Assembly (NCBI RefSeq): GCF_016587355.1
Contig: NZ_BNJF01000005.1
Location: 124,001 to 188,000 of the forward strand
From: Ktedonospora formicarum
GTDB taxonomy: Bacteria > Chloroflexota > Ktedonobacteria > Ktedonobacterales > Ktedonobacteraceae
Length of the DNA stretch: 64,000 nt
Direction: 5' to 3'
The translations under genes and the position numbers were made by a program. This document shows positions 49,109 to 57,403 of the stretch, in pieces. The first letter of the stretch is position 1, and every line of letters starts with the position of its first letter. The notes below the pieces were generated by a model. The model ran no database searches. It saw nothing but the letters and a program-made list of their open reading frames with translations, and had not been told where the DNA came from.

Positions 49109-49894
49109 ATGTCGATAAAACCAACACCATATGCCGATGTTAATGCCCTGTTGGAAAATTTTCTTACAGAATGGCGTACTATTCTCGGGTCGAAGCTTGT
49201 GAGTTGCTATCTCTATGGCTCTCTGGTAACAGGCGACTTCGATCTGAATTGCAGTGATATTGATCTGCTAGTGGTTACCTCCCTCCCTCTCAATGAGGAA
49301 GAGCTTAAGCGTTTGCGGGAAATGCACCACGACTTTGTGCTTACCAGGATGGAATGGGATAACCGGATTGAAGTTGCCTATCTTTCGCTCACTGCCTTGA
49401 AAACCTATCGGACACAGGCGAGCGAGATCGCGATTATCAGCCCTGGCGAGCCTTTCCATACCAAGGAGGCAGGGCGTGAATGGCTGGTGAATTGGTATGT
49501 TGTGCGCGAATATGGTAAAACGCTCTTCGGCCCCGCGCCAACGGAGGTGATAGATCCGATTACCAGAACCGAGTATTTCCAGGTGGTCAGAGAGCACGCA
49601 CAGGCATGGCGTGAGTGGGTGCAGGGGACTACACACCGGGGAGCGCAAGCTTACGCTATTTTGACCATGTGCCGGGCACTCTATACGCTCACAACAGGTG
49701 AGGTTGCTTCTAAGAGGCGGGCGGCTGCCTGGGCAGCGCTGGAAGTGCCCGAATGGGCTGGATTGATCAGGCAGGCTCACCACTGGCGAGAGGAGCAACC
49801 CTCCGAACCAATCGATCATACTTTCCCTCTGTCCGAAACCCAACGCTTTATCTTCGATATGACCGAACGTTGCAAACAAACACCCCATATGTAG
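49109..49894 (+). CDS. Nucleotidyltransferase, aminoglycoside adenylyltransferase-like
   Basis: 261 residues. The N-terminal nucleotidyltransferase motif is CYLYGSLVTGDFDLNCSDIDLLVV (two Asp), read in parts; the C-terminal half has the DUF4111-type helices (LTMCRALYTLTTGEVASKRRAAAWA). The family includes ANT(3'')-type streptomycin/spectinomycin adenylyltransferases, but many members have other substrates. It is close to the STAND gene, so a toxin-like or regulatory role is possible. ATG 49109 follows AAGGA. Confidence 0.85.
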   Translation: MSIKPTPYADVNALLENFLTEWRTILGSKLVSCYLYGSLVTGDFDLNCSDIDLLVVTSLPLNEEELKRLREMHHDFVLTRMEWDNRIEVAYLSLTALKTYRTQASEIAIISPGEPFHTKEAGREWLVNWYVVREYGKTLFGPAPTEVIDPITRTEYFQVVREHAQAWREWVQGTTHRGAQAYAILTMCRALYTLTTGEVASKRRAAAWAALEVPEWAGLIRQAHHWREEQPSEPIDHTFPLSETQRFIFDMTERCKQTPHM

Positions 49895-50018
49895 GCGCAG
49901 TGCATCAGCCTGCGCCCTCTACTCTCTTTAGTAGAAGAAAGCAAGATCAGAGAAGTTAATCGAAACCTCTTGTTCTACAATGCTGCTAAGGCGTTTGACT
50001 AGCAAGAGGAGCGATAGT

Positions 50019-50615
50019 ATGCGTAAAATTATCGTCTACAATATGGTTTCTCTGGATGGATATCATACTGGATTGAATAATGATCCCTCTGTGATGTTTC
50101 CAATGATGGGCGATAGAATGTTCAATGGCTATAATGCGGAACTGTTGCGTGAATCTGACACGTTTCTTGTGGGTCGTGTCTCTCACGAATTGTTTCATGG
50201 TTACTGGCCCAAGGTCGCCGAAAATCCAGATTCTGATGAGTGGACCGATGAACAAAGGGCGATCATAAAAGAGGGTAAATCTGTCAAAAATGTTGTTGTC
50301 TCGGATACTTTGACAGGAAGTTTGCCCGGTTTTCATATTATCAGGCGCGCGAATGCCTATCAAGAGATTGCCGAACTGAAACGTCAGCCCGGCAAAAATA
50401 TTTTGATAACCGGCAGCAGAACTCTATGGAATGATCTGCTGGCACATGGCCTGATTGATGAGATCCATCTGATGATAGGCAATGTCGTTTTAGGTGAGGG
50501 AATACCTGTCTTCGTAGGTACGCCAGATGCAGCGCTGCGAGTCGCCGAGGTTATCCATTGGGAGGGCTCCAATAACGTTCTCATACGCTACGAAGTTCTC
50601 CACAAGAGCCAATAA
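50019..50615 (+). CDS. Dihydrofolate reductase/RibD C-terminal family protein
   Basis: 198 residues from ATG 50019 (GAGG before it). The fold is that of the RibD C-terminal reductase: MRKIIVYNMVSLDGYHTG, ESDTFLVGRVSHELFHGYWP, LITGSRTLWNDLLAHGLIDE and LVLGEGIPVF-like VVLGEGIPVF. Members are NAD(P)H-dependent reductases of unknown substrate. It is monocistronic, convergent with the CHAT gene. Confidence 0.9.
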   Translation: MRKIIVYNMVSLDGYHTGLNNDPSVMFPMMGDRMFNGYNAELLRESDTFLVGRVSHELFHGYWPKVAENPDSDEWTDEQRAIIKEGKSVKNVVVSDTLTGSLPGFHIIRRANAYQEIAELKRQPGKNILITGSRTLWNDLLAHGLIDEIHLMIGNVVLGEGIPVFVGTPDAALRVAEVIHWEGSNNVLIRYEVLHKSQ

Positions 50616-50708
50616 ACATCTCTCGTCCTTTCAAAAGATAGGCCCAAGGAAGGCCATCATTGTGTCTCCATGTAGCAGATGTGAGCTGAATTTGTCTCAA
50701 TGTTTGCA

Positions 50709-50744
50709 TTTTCGGGAGAGCGTTAGAAGACGCTCTCCCGAAAA
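50709..50744. terminator. Bidirectional hairpin
   Basis: Perfect 15-bp arms TTTTCGGGAGAGCGT and ACGCTCTCCCGAAAA, loop of six bases, between convergent genes. The A/T ends act as U tracts for both directions. Confidence 0.8.
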
Positions 50745-50799
50745 CCTTAAAACATCATGTTAATGGGATTAGCTCTGGGCAGGGCAAGCTAACCACAGC

Positions 50800-53700
50800 C
50801 TATTGCTCGACACCAGATTGTTCAGCAACCTCTTCGTCATTTTCTGTCGTTAGAGGCATGCCCCTGCGCATCGTATCAAGCACACTCTGTAATTCCTCGG
50901 AGGTTTTTCCAATCTCCTGTACCAGGCCACTAGATTGAAGCAGAGTAATGGCTTCCTCCAAAGCGCTTATGGCATCAGTTGGAAGCTTTATGTCGCGATA
51001 AAGTAAGACCGCCAGTTCGATCAAACTCTGAATTTCGTATTTGGTGAGAGACAACTGTTGAGCTGCTTCACGTGCGGCTGTGAATGTGGCACGTGCCTCT
51101 TCGCTCTGATTAAGCCTTGCCTGACATAACGCAAGCATATATTGGAGCTTTGCTTGACTTTCCTCGTCTCCAAGTTCCTGGACAATCGTAAGGGCTTCCT
51201 GACAGAGTGGAAGTGCGTCCGCTTCTTGCTCTGTCTGCGTAAGCAGATGTACCTGATGCATAAGTGTTGCTGCTACACCAGCTTTATTGCTCGCAGATCT
51301 TGCGATTGAAAGCGCCTGTTCATATATGTTATATGCTTCCTGGAAGTTCTCCTGCTGCACGTAAGATTCCGCTACGTTATTCACAATGAGGATACAGGTG
51401 GTCGTATCTCCAACCAGGGTACACAGGTTGAAAGCCTGATCGAAGAGTTGCTTTGCCTCATCATACTTCTCCATCCGCACATAAAGCTCTGCCATGCCAT
51501 TCAGGGTAATGCCTTCTTCATTCTTATTCCCTGATTCTCTGATGATGGACAAAGCCTGTTCATAGGATGCGAGAGATTCCTCAAGCCGTTTGGTATCCCG
51601 ATAGACGCCAGCTATATTGGTAAGGGTGATGGCTTCCCCTGTGCGATCCTCCACTTTCTGCCATATAGGCAAGGCTTGTTCTAGCAAAGGGAGGGCCTCA
51701 TTTGGCTCGCCCATGTCCATATATGTTTCAGCCATGTTATTGAGGGTAATGGGTTCTCCGGCGCGATCACCTTTTTTCTGCCTGATAGACAATGCTTCCT
51801 GGTAGAGTTGAAGCGCCGTCTGATGCTGCCCCAGGTAACTGTAGATCTGTGCTAGATGGTTCGTAATTTTTAACTTCAGATCTTGCGCCTTCTTGCCTTT
51901 AAGTAATTCCTGAGCTTGCTGGAGCAGTTGTAGACCCCGCAAAACATCTCCCTGGCGGTAGACAACCCAGCCCCAATGGCAAAGATAGGTGGCCTGCTCG
52001 ATACCTACGAGATATGCGCTCGCGCGCTCAAAATCTTCATCCATGATTTGAGCGAAAGTTGATGCCCATTCATGGCTATCCAGATTGGTGTAGATGCGCT
52101 CTAAGAGCGCGGCATATACCGCCCCATAACGTGAGAGCAACTCCTCGCTCGACAGCGCTTGCTCTAAATGGTGCTGGATATAGGGGCGTAATGCCGGTGG
52201 GAGAGCATAGACGGAATATGTTACATCGTCCAGCACCGCTGATTTATAGCTCAATAGGCCATGTAGCCAGAGTTGATGGAGTTGATCCGGGATAGATGGG
52301 CCCTGCTCTTGCTTTTCCGTTGCGTCAGGCGTAAAAATACTGGTGGCCGTCTCAGACAAAAAGTCTGTATAGAAGATCCACAAGCCGCTCAGGCATTTCT
52401 TCAGAGACGGTTCCATGAAATGGAGAGTGGTTTCAATCCAACGATAGAGCCTGCGTTGTTGACCATTTTCAAGGTCCGTGAATTTCTCTTCGGCTTCTTG
52501 CAGATGGGCTTCTGCCGCCTCAGTGAAGACATCTAGCGCGATCTTACTCGCGTTAAAAGCGCTCGCCAGCAAGCGTAGGCTAAGTGGGTGTCCATCCAGT
52601 TTCTCGCTCAAGCGCTGGGCCAGTGCAAGATCAATCTCGTTTCGGCGCTGGGGAACGCTTTGAGTGAACAGAGCGGCCCCAAAGGTTTCAGAGAGTCCTG
52701 ATAAATCATAGAGCGTCTCATCAGGCCAACCCAGAAAGATGTGGGAAATCATCAAAATAGTGGCGCTCGTTGAGCTCAGAATTTGATTAATCCACTCCAC
52801 CAGTTGCAGAGCGATTGGATTGTTAGCCTTTAGCTCTCCAACTAACGTTTCAACATTATCAAGGATCAGCAGGGTACGCTTTTGCGCCAGCCGCTGAAGA
52901 ATCTGCTTCTCAATCTCCTGAGTGGATGAGCCTCTTTTTGGGGAGATGCCCAGGAAACGAGCTAGCTTGCTTACAAAGGCCGTATGCTTCGGTAAGGGAT
53001 CTAATGAGAGGGCCCAGACGCCACCGGGCCAGGCCCAGGCGAATCGCTCCACCAGCGCGCGAGCCAGGGCTGATTTGCCCTGCCCACCTCCGGCGTGAAG
53101 CGTGAGTAGGCGTGGACGCTGGTCCGCCGTTAAATATGTACCCAACGCCTTGAGATCGCCCTGTCGCCCTTGAAAGATACCTTCAGCGCGGGGAAGCGCA
53201 CGTATTTCCATTGGTGGGGTGGTATCTTTAATGACTAGACTACCTTCGCGGGATACAAAGCCGGATGCTGGCTCTTGCAGAGATGTATAGAGCACCGGGG
53301 CCCCTACCATCCAGAGCCGCTCTCCTCGCGCTAGTTCCAGGCGCGCCTGCAAGAGCGCCTCTTCAACTGACGAACCACGTGCTAGTTCACTATAGAATAT
53401 CTCAGTGAACACACGTGCGTCACTCTCATATACTGAGAAGCGCATACCGAGCGCGTAGGGAATCTTCTGGTGTACGAGAGACGCCGCCAGATTGCTAAAT
53501 GCGGTGGGACCCGGCTTCGCGCTCATGCAAGCGCTGAGCGTTACCAGGAAAACAGAACCACGCAGCCGTCGCACCAGATCTTTTGCTGATACTTCATCCA
53601 GGTCACCGTTTTCCTGCTCAAAACACAGAAGGGCACCTTCGTCGTTTTGCCCACCGTGTCCAGAAAAGTAGAGTACCAGATCTTTTTGTCCGGCTACCAC

Positions 53701-54261
53701 CTGACGTACCCGTCCCAGAGTAGGGGGCCTCACTCGCTCCAGAGTAATAGCCTGGGGCACATCCCGAATGCTATCTTCCAGGACGTTCCAGTCCGCTGTC
53801 ATATCAAGTTGGGCTACGTCCTCACTCAGTGGATCGGAAAAAAGCGAAACAATGCGCAAGCCATTCTGTAACACTGGTGGCGCGACCCGGCTTTCCGCTG
53901 GTAAGCCGCGCACAAAGTGGCATTCCAGAAGCAGGAAGCCTTCAGAATAATCAGGGAGTTGTGAATCTTCAACGCCATATGAACCATAGGCGTATTCCCA
54001 GGGGATTGAGTCGAGTTCAGTGGCTGTCGCGACTAACAACAAGCGTTCTGGGCGGCTAGCAAGCGCGCGGCGCGCGAGAGATCCAGGCGCAAAGAGCGCT
54101 TCGTAGAGCTTCTTTCCATAAGCCATTACATCGTCATGTAATGGCATCGATTCTTCGTCCTCTTCAAAATGAAGTGGTTGAGGATCAAAGGTATGCGAGT
54201 GTTGTCCATCACAGATCACTGCGACTTCAGTCTCGCTCTGAAGGTGAAGGAGCAATTCCAT
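50800..54261 (-). CDS. CHAT protease-STAND ATPase-TPR protein
   Basis: 1153 residues. Residues 1-330: CHAT caspase-like peptidase domain with the His-Cys dyad (FSGHGG, His about 202; LSACMS, Cys about 245). Residues 360-600: STAND ATPase, P-loop HAGGGQGKSA near 389-398 and Walker B LLILDN near 464-469. Residues 760-1120: at least nine tetratricopeptide repeats (ALQLYQEALSIRQKKGDRAG-type units). The design is that of a sensor that activates a protease on ligand binding, as in bacterial immunity and cell-death systems. No partner gene is adjacent. GGAGAG precedes ATG 54261. Confidence 0.92.
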   Translation of the reverse strand: MELLLHLQSETEVAVICDGQHSHTFDPQPLHFEEDEESMPLHDDVMAYGKKLYEALFAPGSLARRALASRPERLLLVATATELDSIPWEYAYGSYGVEDSQLPDYSEGFLLLECHFVRGLPAESRVAPPVLQNGLRIVSLFSDPLSEDVAQLDMTADWNVLEDSIRDVPQAITLERVRPPTLGRVRQVVAGQKDLVLYFSGHGGQNDEGALLCFEQENGDLDEVSAKDLVRRLRGSVFLVTLSACMSAKPGPTAFSNLAASLVHQKIPYALGMRFSVYESDARVFTEIFYSELARGSSVEEALLQARLELARGERLWMVGAPVLYTSLQEPASGFVSREGSLVIKDTTPPMEIRALPRAEGIFQGRQGDLKALGTYLTADQRPRLLTLHAGGGQGKSALARALVERFAWAWPGGVWALSLDPLPKHTAFVSKLARFLGISPKRGSSTQEIEKQILQRLAQKRTLLILDNVETLVGELKANNPIALQLVEWINQILSSTSATILMISHIFLGWPDETLYDLSGLSETFGAALFTQSVPQRRNEIDLALAQRLSEKLDGHPLSLRLLASAFNASKIALDVFTEAAEAHLQEAEEKFTDLENGQQRRLYRWIETTLHFMEPSLKKCLSGLWIFYTDFLSETATSIFTPDATEKQEQGPSIPDQLHQLWLHGLLSYKSAVLDDVTYSVYALPPALRPYIQHHLEQALSSEELLSRYGAVYAALLERIYTNLDSHEWASTFAQIMDEDFERASAYLVGIEQATYLCHWGWVVYRQGDVLRGLQLLQQAQELLKGKKAQDLKLKITNHLAQIYSYLGQHQTALQLYQEALSIRQKKGDRAGEPITLNNMAETYMDMGEPNEALPLLEQALPIWQKVEDRTGEAITLTNIAGVYRDTKRLEESLASYEQALSIIRESGNKNEEGITLNGMAELYVRMEKYDEAKQLFDQAFNLCTLVGDTTTCILIVNNVAESYVQQENFQEAYNIYEQALSIARSASNKAGVAATLMHQVHLLTQTEQEADALPLCQEALTIVQELGDEESQAKLQYMLALCQARLNQSEEARATFTAAREAAQQLSLTKYEIQSLIELAVLLYRDIKLPTDAISALEEAITLLQSSGLVQEIGKTSEELQSVLDTMRRGMPLTTENDEEVAEQSGVEQ

Positions 54262-54493
54262 CTAACTACTCTCCATGTTCAAAAAGATGGTTATGTCGCC
54301 AGATTGATGAGGAATGCAAAAGCATCTGATAGCTCTTTCTGATTTTCGTTGAGGCGTCAATCCGGATGGCCCGGGAAAACCAGTGTAATCTAGCCACATA
54401 CTTGGCATGTTTTACTAGCCAATGCGTGTGAAAAGGTATTCTAAATGCTCTGGCTTACAGGAGTAACAAAAACATCAAGCCCCTAAAACAAAA

Positions 54494-54530
54494 CGATTGT
54501 GTGCTCTTGCCCAGCAAGAGCACACAATCG
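54494..54530. terminator. Hairpin after the membrane-protein gene
   Basis: 16-bp perfect arms CGATTGTGTGCTCTTG and CAAGAGCACACAATCG, loop CCCAG, just downstream of the minus-strand gene at 54545. Confidence 0.75.
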
Positions 54531-54544
54531 AAAAAGTGGGAATG

Positions 54545-55291
54545 CTATCCCCCAATCATGCTGGTGATGCGTGCGAAGGCGACGCCGAAGGTGAGCAATG
54601 CCAGCACTGTCTGCAATACCATGAAGAATTTGGCCCGTTGTGAAAGCACAACCACATCTGTGGGGCCGAAAGTGGTATTCGTATTGAATGCAAGGAACAG
54701 GTAATCAAAGACACCGGGCTTCCAATTATCCCAGCCATGAAAGTCATCCGCCTGCTGTGGGAAGACCAATTCCTTTTTCTTGGAATCAAAGTTCCTTCTT
54801 CCCCACTTGAGATCGAGGAACCAGTACCATGCGGCAAAGATCACCATGATCATGAACCAGATGAGAAGAACATTCCAGACCAGTGCACCAAGGTCACTGC
54901 CATTCTTGCTTTGATATTGTCCCAATGTATATACGAGGACTGTGTTGACGATAGCGATATAAAGCGTGGCGAGGGAGAGGGCGATACCAAGAATGAATCT
55001 CATCAATCGCATCTGTCCAATGATCCAGGCAAGTGCGAGAACAGCGAATGGTGTGAGAAAGATAAGCATGTCTGGGAGAAAAGAATTATCCCCCGGATCG
55101 TCAGGGCCTACAAATGTTGCTACTGCGGGTATTGCAAATAATTTATCAAAGACGTTAACCGAGTAATCCACGAAGAAGCACAGAGCATAAATAACGAGGA
55201 TAATGATCAGTGACTTCCATGAACTTGCTCGTTTGAAGGTCGATTCTTTTTGGCTTTCTTCAGCATGTCCTTGCTGTAAAGATTGTTCCAT
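54545..55291 (-). CDS. DUF1345-like or pore-loop membrane protein
   Basis: 248 residues. A charged N-terminal tail, then about five membrane helices (residues 28-48, 75-93, 98-125, 138-158, 220-243). The segment FDYLFLAFNTNTTFGPTDVVVLSQRAKFF before the last helix, read in parts, resembles the re-entrant loop of DUF1345 proteins and the filter loops of ion channels. The function is unknown; a channel role is only a guess. Confidence 0.7.
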   Translation of the reverse strand: MEQSLQQGHAEESQKESTFKRASSWKSLIIILVIYALCFFVDYSVNVFDKLFAIPAVATFVGPDDPGDNSFLPDMLIFLTPFAVLALAWIIGQMRLMRFILGIALSLATLYIAIVNTVLVYTLGQYQSKNGSDLGALVWNVLLIWFMIMVIFAAWYWFLDLKWGRRNFDSKKKELVFPQQADDFHGWDNWKPGVFDYLFLAFNTNTTFGPTDVVVLSQRAKFFMVLQTVLALLTFGVAFARITSMIGG

Positions 55292-55898
55292 AAATGAATT
55301 CTCTCCTTATGAATGAGTCGTGGTGTCACTCAAAGAGCAACTGGAAATAGAAATTGAACGATGGAACTTTATATTGTTCCTTACTATTCTCATTCTGTTG
55401 ACTGGTGAACATAATCACACATGGCATTACTCAGTTGCTCTGAGTGCCTTATTTTATACAATTGCTTGTTTTATAGATGACTACTAATGTATATGTGTAT
55501 ATATATCAGCAGCTCTATACCAGCAACTCTATAAAAGTAAGTAACAGTAGAAACGGCAGGCTAATAATACCATATGTACCAGTGTTTGATAACCAATCTA
55601 GATAAAAATCCTAGTTGTCTATACTGCCAGTTTGTATGTATAAGGTGAGGTTTTATGTCATGAACGTGTTAAAGTTATGACACAAAATTCGCGAGAGCAT
55701 CGTCTATGCTCTCGCGTCACCGTTTGATGTCAAAGTATAAGATCTTATGCAAAAAACAACCCTCATTCGAGGGCACGGCGTTGTTAATCGTAGCGCTCAG
55801 GTTTCCTTATAAATATAAGTAAAAGTGAATGAGAACTCAACTACGCACATTTATGTGCGTATACATTACACTAAAATAGGAGTGTAATATACATTATG
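55292..55898. other. Intergenic region with hairpin
   Basis: About 600 bases, AT-rich, no coding frame. It holds a perfect hairpin with 11-bp arms at 55690-55700 and 55706-55716 (CGCGAGAGCAT / ATGCTCTCGCG). This may end an unseen small RNA. Confidence 0.45.
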
Positions 55899-56501
55899 CT
55901 AGCGTGCTATTTTAGAGGTAGAAGCATACTCCTCTGCGAGGAGCCCAAAGATAAGTGTATTTCGTAACGAGCCATCAGGGGTGCTCCCATCATGACGCAG
56001 ATGCCCTTCCTGTGTGAAGCCAAGGCGATGCGCGACGGAAGCGCTACGGACATTTCTGGCGTCACAGCGGATCTCAAGGCGCTGGACCTTGAGCGAAGTG
56101 AAGGCGAATTCTATCAAAAGTTTGAGCCCTGCCGAAAGGTAACCATGCCCCTCAGCGGATGCGCTCAGCCAGTAACCTATCTCAAAGTAGCCAATCTCCC
56201 AGGTGCGGGGATGGAGTCCGGTACCACCAAGGAACCGTCCAGATTCTCTCTCCCAGATACTTAAATTTATATCTTCGCGCATCACCCATCGGGCTCGTAC
56301 CACGTTAATCCAATTCAGTGTTTCCTCTATGGTCTGGTGTTTGTCGGCAAAGGGGAGCCAGGGGCGCAGGTGCTCGCGCGATTCATTGACGGCGTCAAAA
56401 AGTGCCTGGGCGTCGCTTTTTCTATATGGGCGCACAATAATGCGGTCGTCGTGAAGTTCATCGAAGAGGGGGGTAAGTGAACGGTAAGCGAGTATGCTCA
56501 T
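55899..56501 (-). CDS. GNAT acetyltransferase, RimJ/RimL type
   Basis: 200 residues. The GNAT core is visible: ALFDAVNESREHLRPWLPF, GRFLGGTGLHPRTWEIGYFEIGYWL, the acetyl-CoA loop region SASAEGHGYLSAGLKLLIEFAF and the C-terminal RNVRSASVAHRLGFTQEG. Related enzymes acetylate ribosomal protein N termini or antibiotics. Start ATG 56501 follows AAAGGA. Confidence 0.9.
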   Translation of the reverse strand: MSILAYRSLTPLFDELHDDRIIVRPYRKSDAQALFDAVNESREHLRPWLPFADKHQTIEETLNWINVVRARWVMREDINLSIWERESGRFLGGTGLHPRTWEIGYFEIGYWLSASAEGHGYLSAGLKLLIEFAFTSLKVQRLEIRCDARNVRSASVAHRLGFTQEGHLRHDGSTPDGSLRNTLIFGLLAEEYASTSKIAR

Positions 56502-56817
56502 GTACTATCCTTTCGTGATTGGTCCATTGCGTCTAATCGGAAGAGGTGAATATTTTCAAGTATACCTGCTGGGCTTGGATGATGACAACTCAACGAAGTG
56601 TGATCGATAGAGGGAACAGTTGCCAAGACATCTCTTGTGTAATAGCTGCCGGTGTTATTGTTGAGCCTATAAAGAGTTCTGCATTATCAGCAGAGAGTAG
56701 TGTGATCGATAGCAAAAACATTGATATGAAGAAGTGTGATGTTTACACGAAACGGTAGAGGGGAGAAAAACGAAAACCAGCCTGTTCATGAACAGGCTGG
56801 TTTTGCGAGATAAATGC
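56502..56817. other. Intergenic region with hairpin
   Basis: No gene recognised. A perfect 32-bp palindrome (56773-56804, arms AAAACCAGCCTGTTCA / TGAACAGGCTGGTTTT) lies just beyond the VOC gene stop and is its likely terminator. Confidence 0.6.
56773..56804 (-). terminator. Palindromic terminator of the VOC gene
   Basis: 16-bp arms with no loop; the right end TTTT/AAAA provides a short U tract. Confidence 0.65.
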
Positions 56818-57189
56818 CTACCAGGCGGGAGCCCAAATCCCAAATTCATTGTCATCAAGGTCTCTGAATTGTGCCCATTTGCCCCAGGGTTGAGTGCTCG
56901 GTTCCACGGTTAGAGTGACACCGCGCTCTTTGAGTGTCGAGCAGGTTTCCTCTAGATTATCGGTATGCAGGACAAAGCCTGTCATGCCTGTTCTGTCGCT
57001 GGCGCTCTGCCCACGCAGACCGAGCATGATGTGGGTCTGCCCGCCGGGAAGCGCAACTTCTACCCAGCGCTCAGTTTCGCTCATGGGCTGGTCGTCGATT
57101 TTTTCGAAGCCAAGTTTGTTAACGTAGAAATCGAGGGCTTTATCCTGGTTGCTAACGCCTACTGTAATGGTTCCAATTTTCGTGAACAT
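56818..57189 (-). CDS. VOC (glyoxalase/dioxygenase) family protein
   Basis: 123 residues of the beta-alpha-beta-beta-beta fold: GTITVGVSNQDKALDFYVNKLGFEK, RWVEVALPGGQTHIMLG, GFVLHTDNLEETCSTLKERGV and FRDLDDNEFGIWAPAW, each read in parts. The last motif carries the usual metal-binding Glu. Likely a resistance or metabolic enzyme; no more can be said. Confidence 0.88.
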   Translation of the reverse strand: MFTKIGTITVGVSNQDKALDFYVNKLGFEKIDDQPMSETERWVEVALPGGQTHIMLGLRGQSASDRTGMTGFVLHTDNLEETCSTLKERGVTLTVEPSTQPWGKWAQFRDLDDNEFGIWAPAW

Positions 57190-57337
57190 GTTTTTCTATC
57201 CCTTCCAATGATTGCTCATAGTCATGTCTACCAGCGGTTTCCGTCGCATGAGTTATTAATTCAACCAGAATAGTATACCCTCATTGGACTAGGAAAACTT
57301 CTCGAATCTTGCGCTCTTTCCGAAAGGGAAAATACAG

Positions 57338-57370
57338 GCGGGATAGTAGAGCAGTGCTTCACTATCCCGC
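57338..57370. terminator. Hairpin after the GH15 gene
   Basis: 10-bp perfect arms GCGGGATAGT and ACTATCCCGC downstream of the minus-strand GH15 gene. Confidence 0.6.
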
Positions 57371-57403
57371 GTCTCTCTAACTCTAATATCAAAGCCATGC
57401 AGG

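Noticed and set aside
52413..52427. GGTTCCATGAAATGG as a further copy of the dispersed palindrome
   Set aside because: Lies inside the CHAT gene coding sequence and matches neither half-site exactly.
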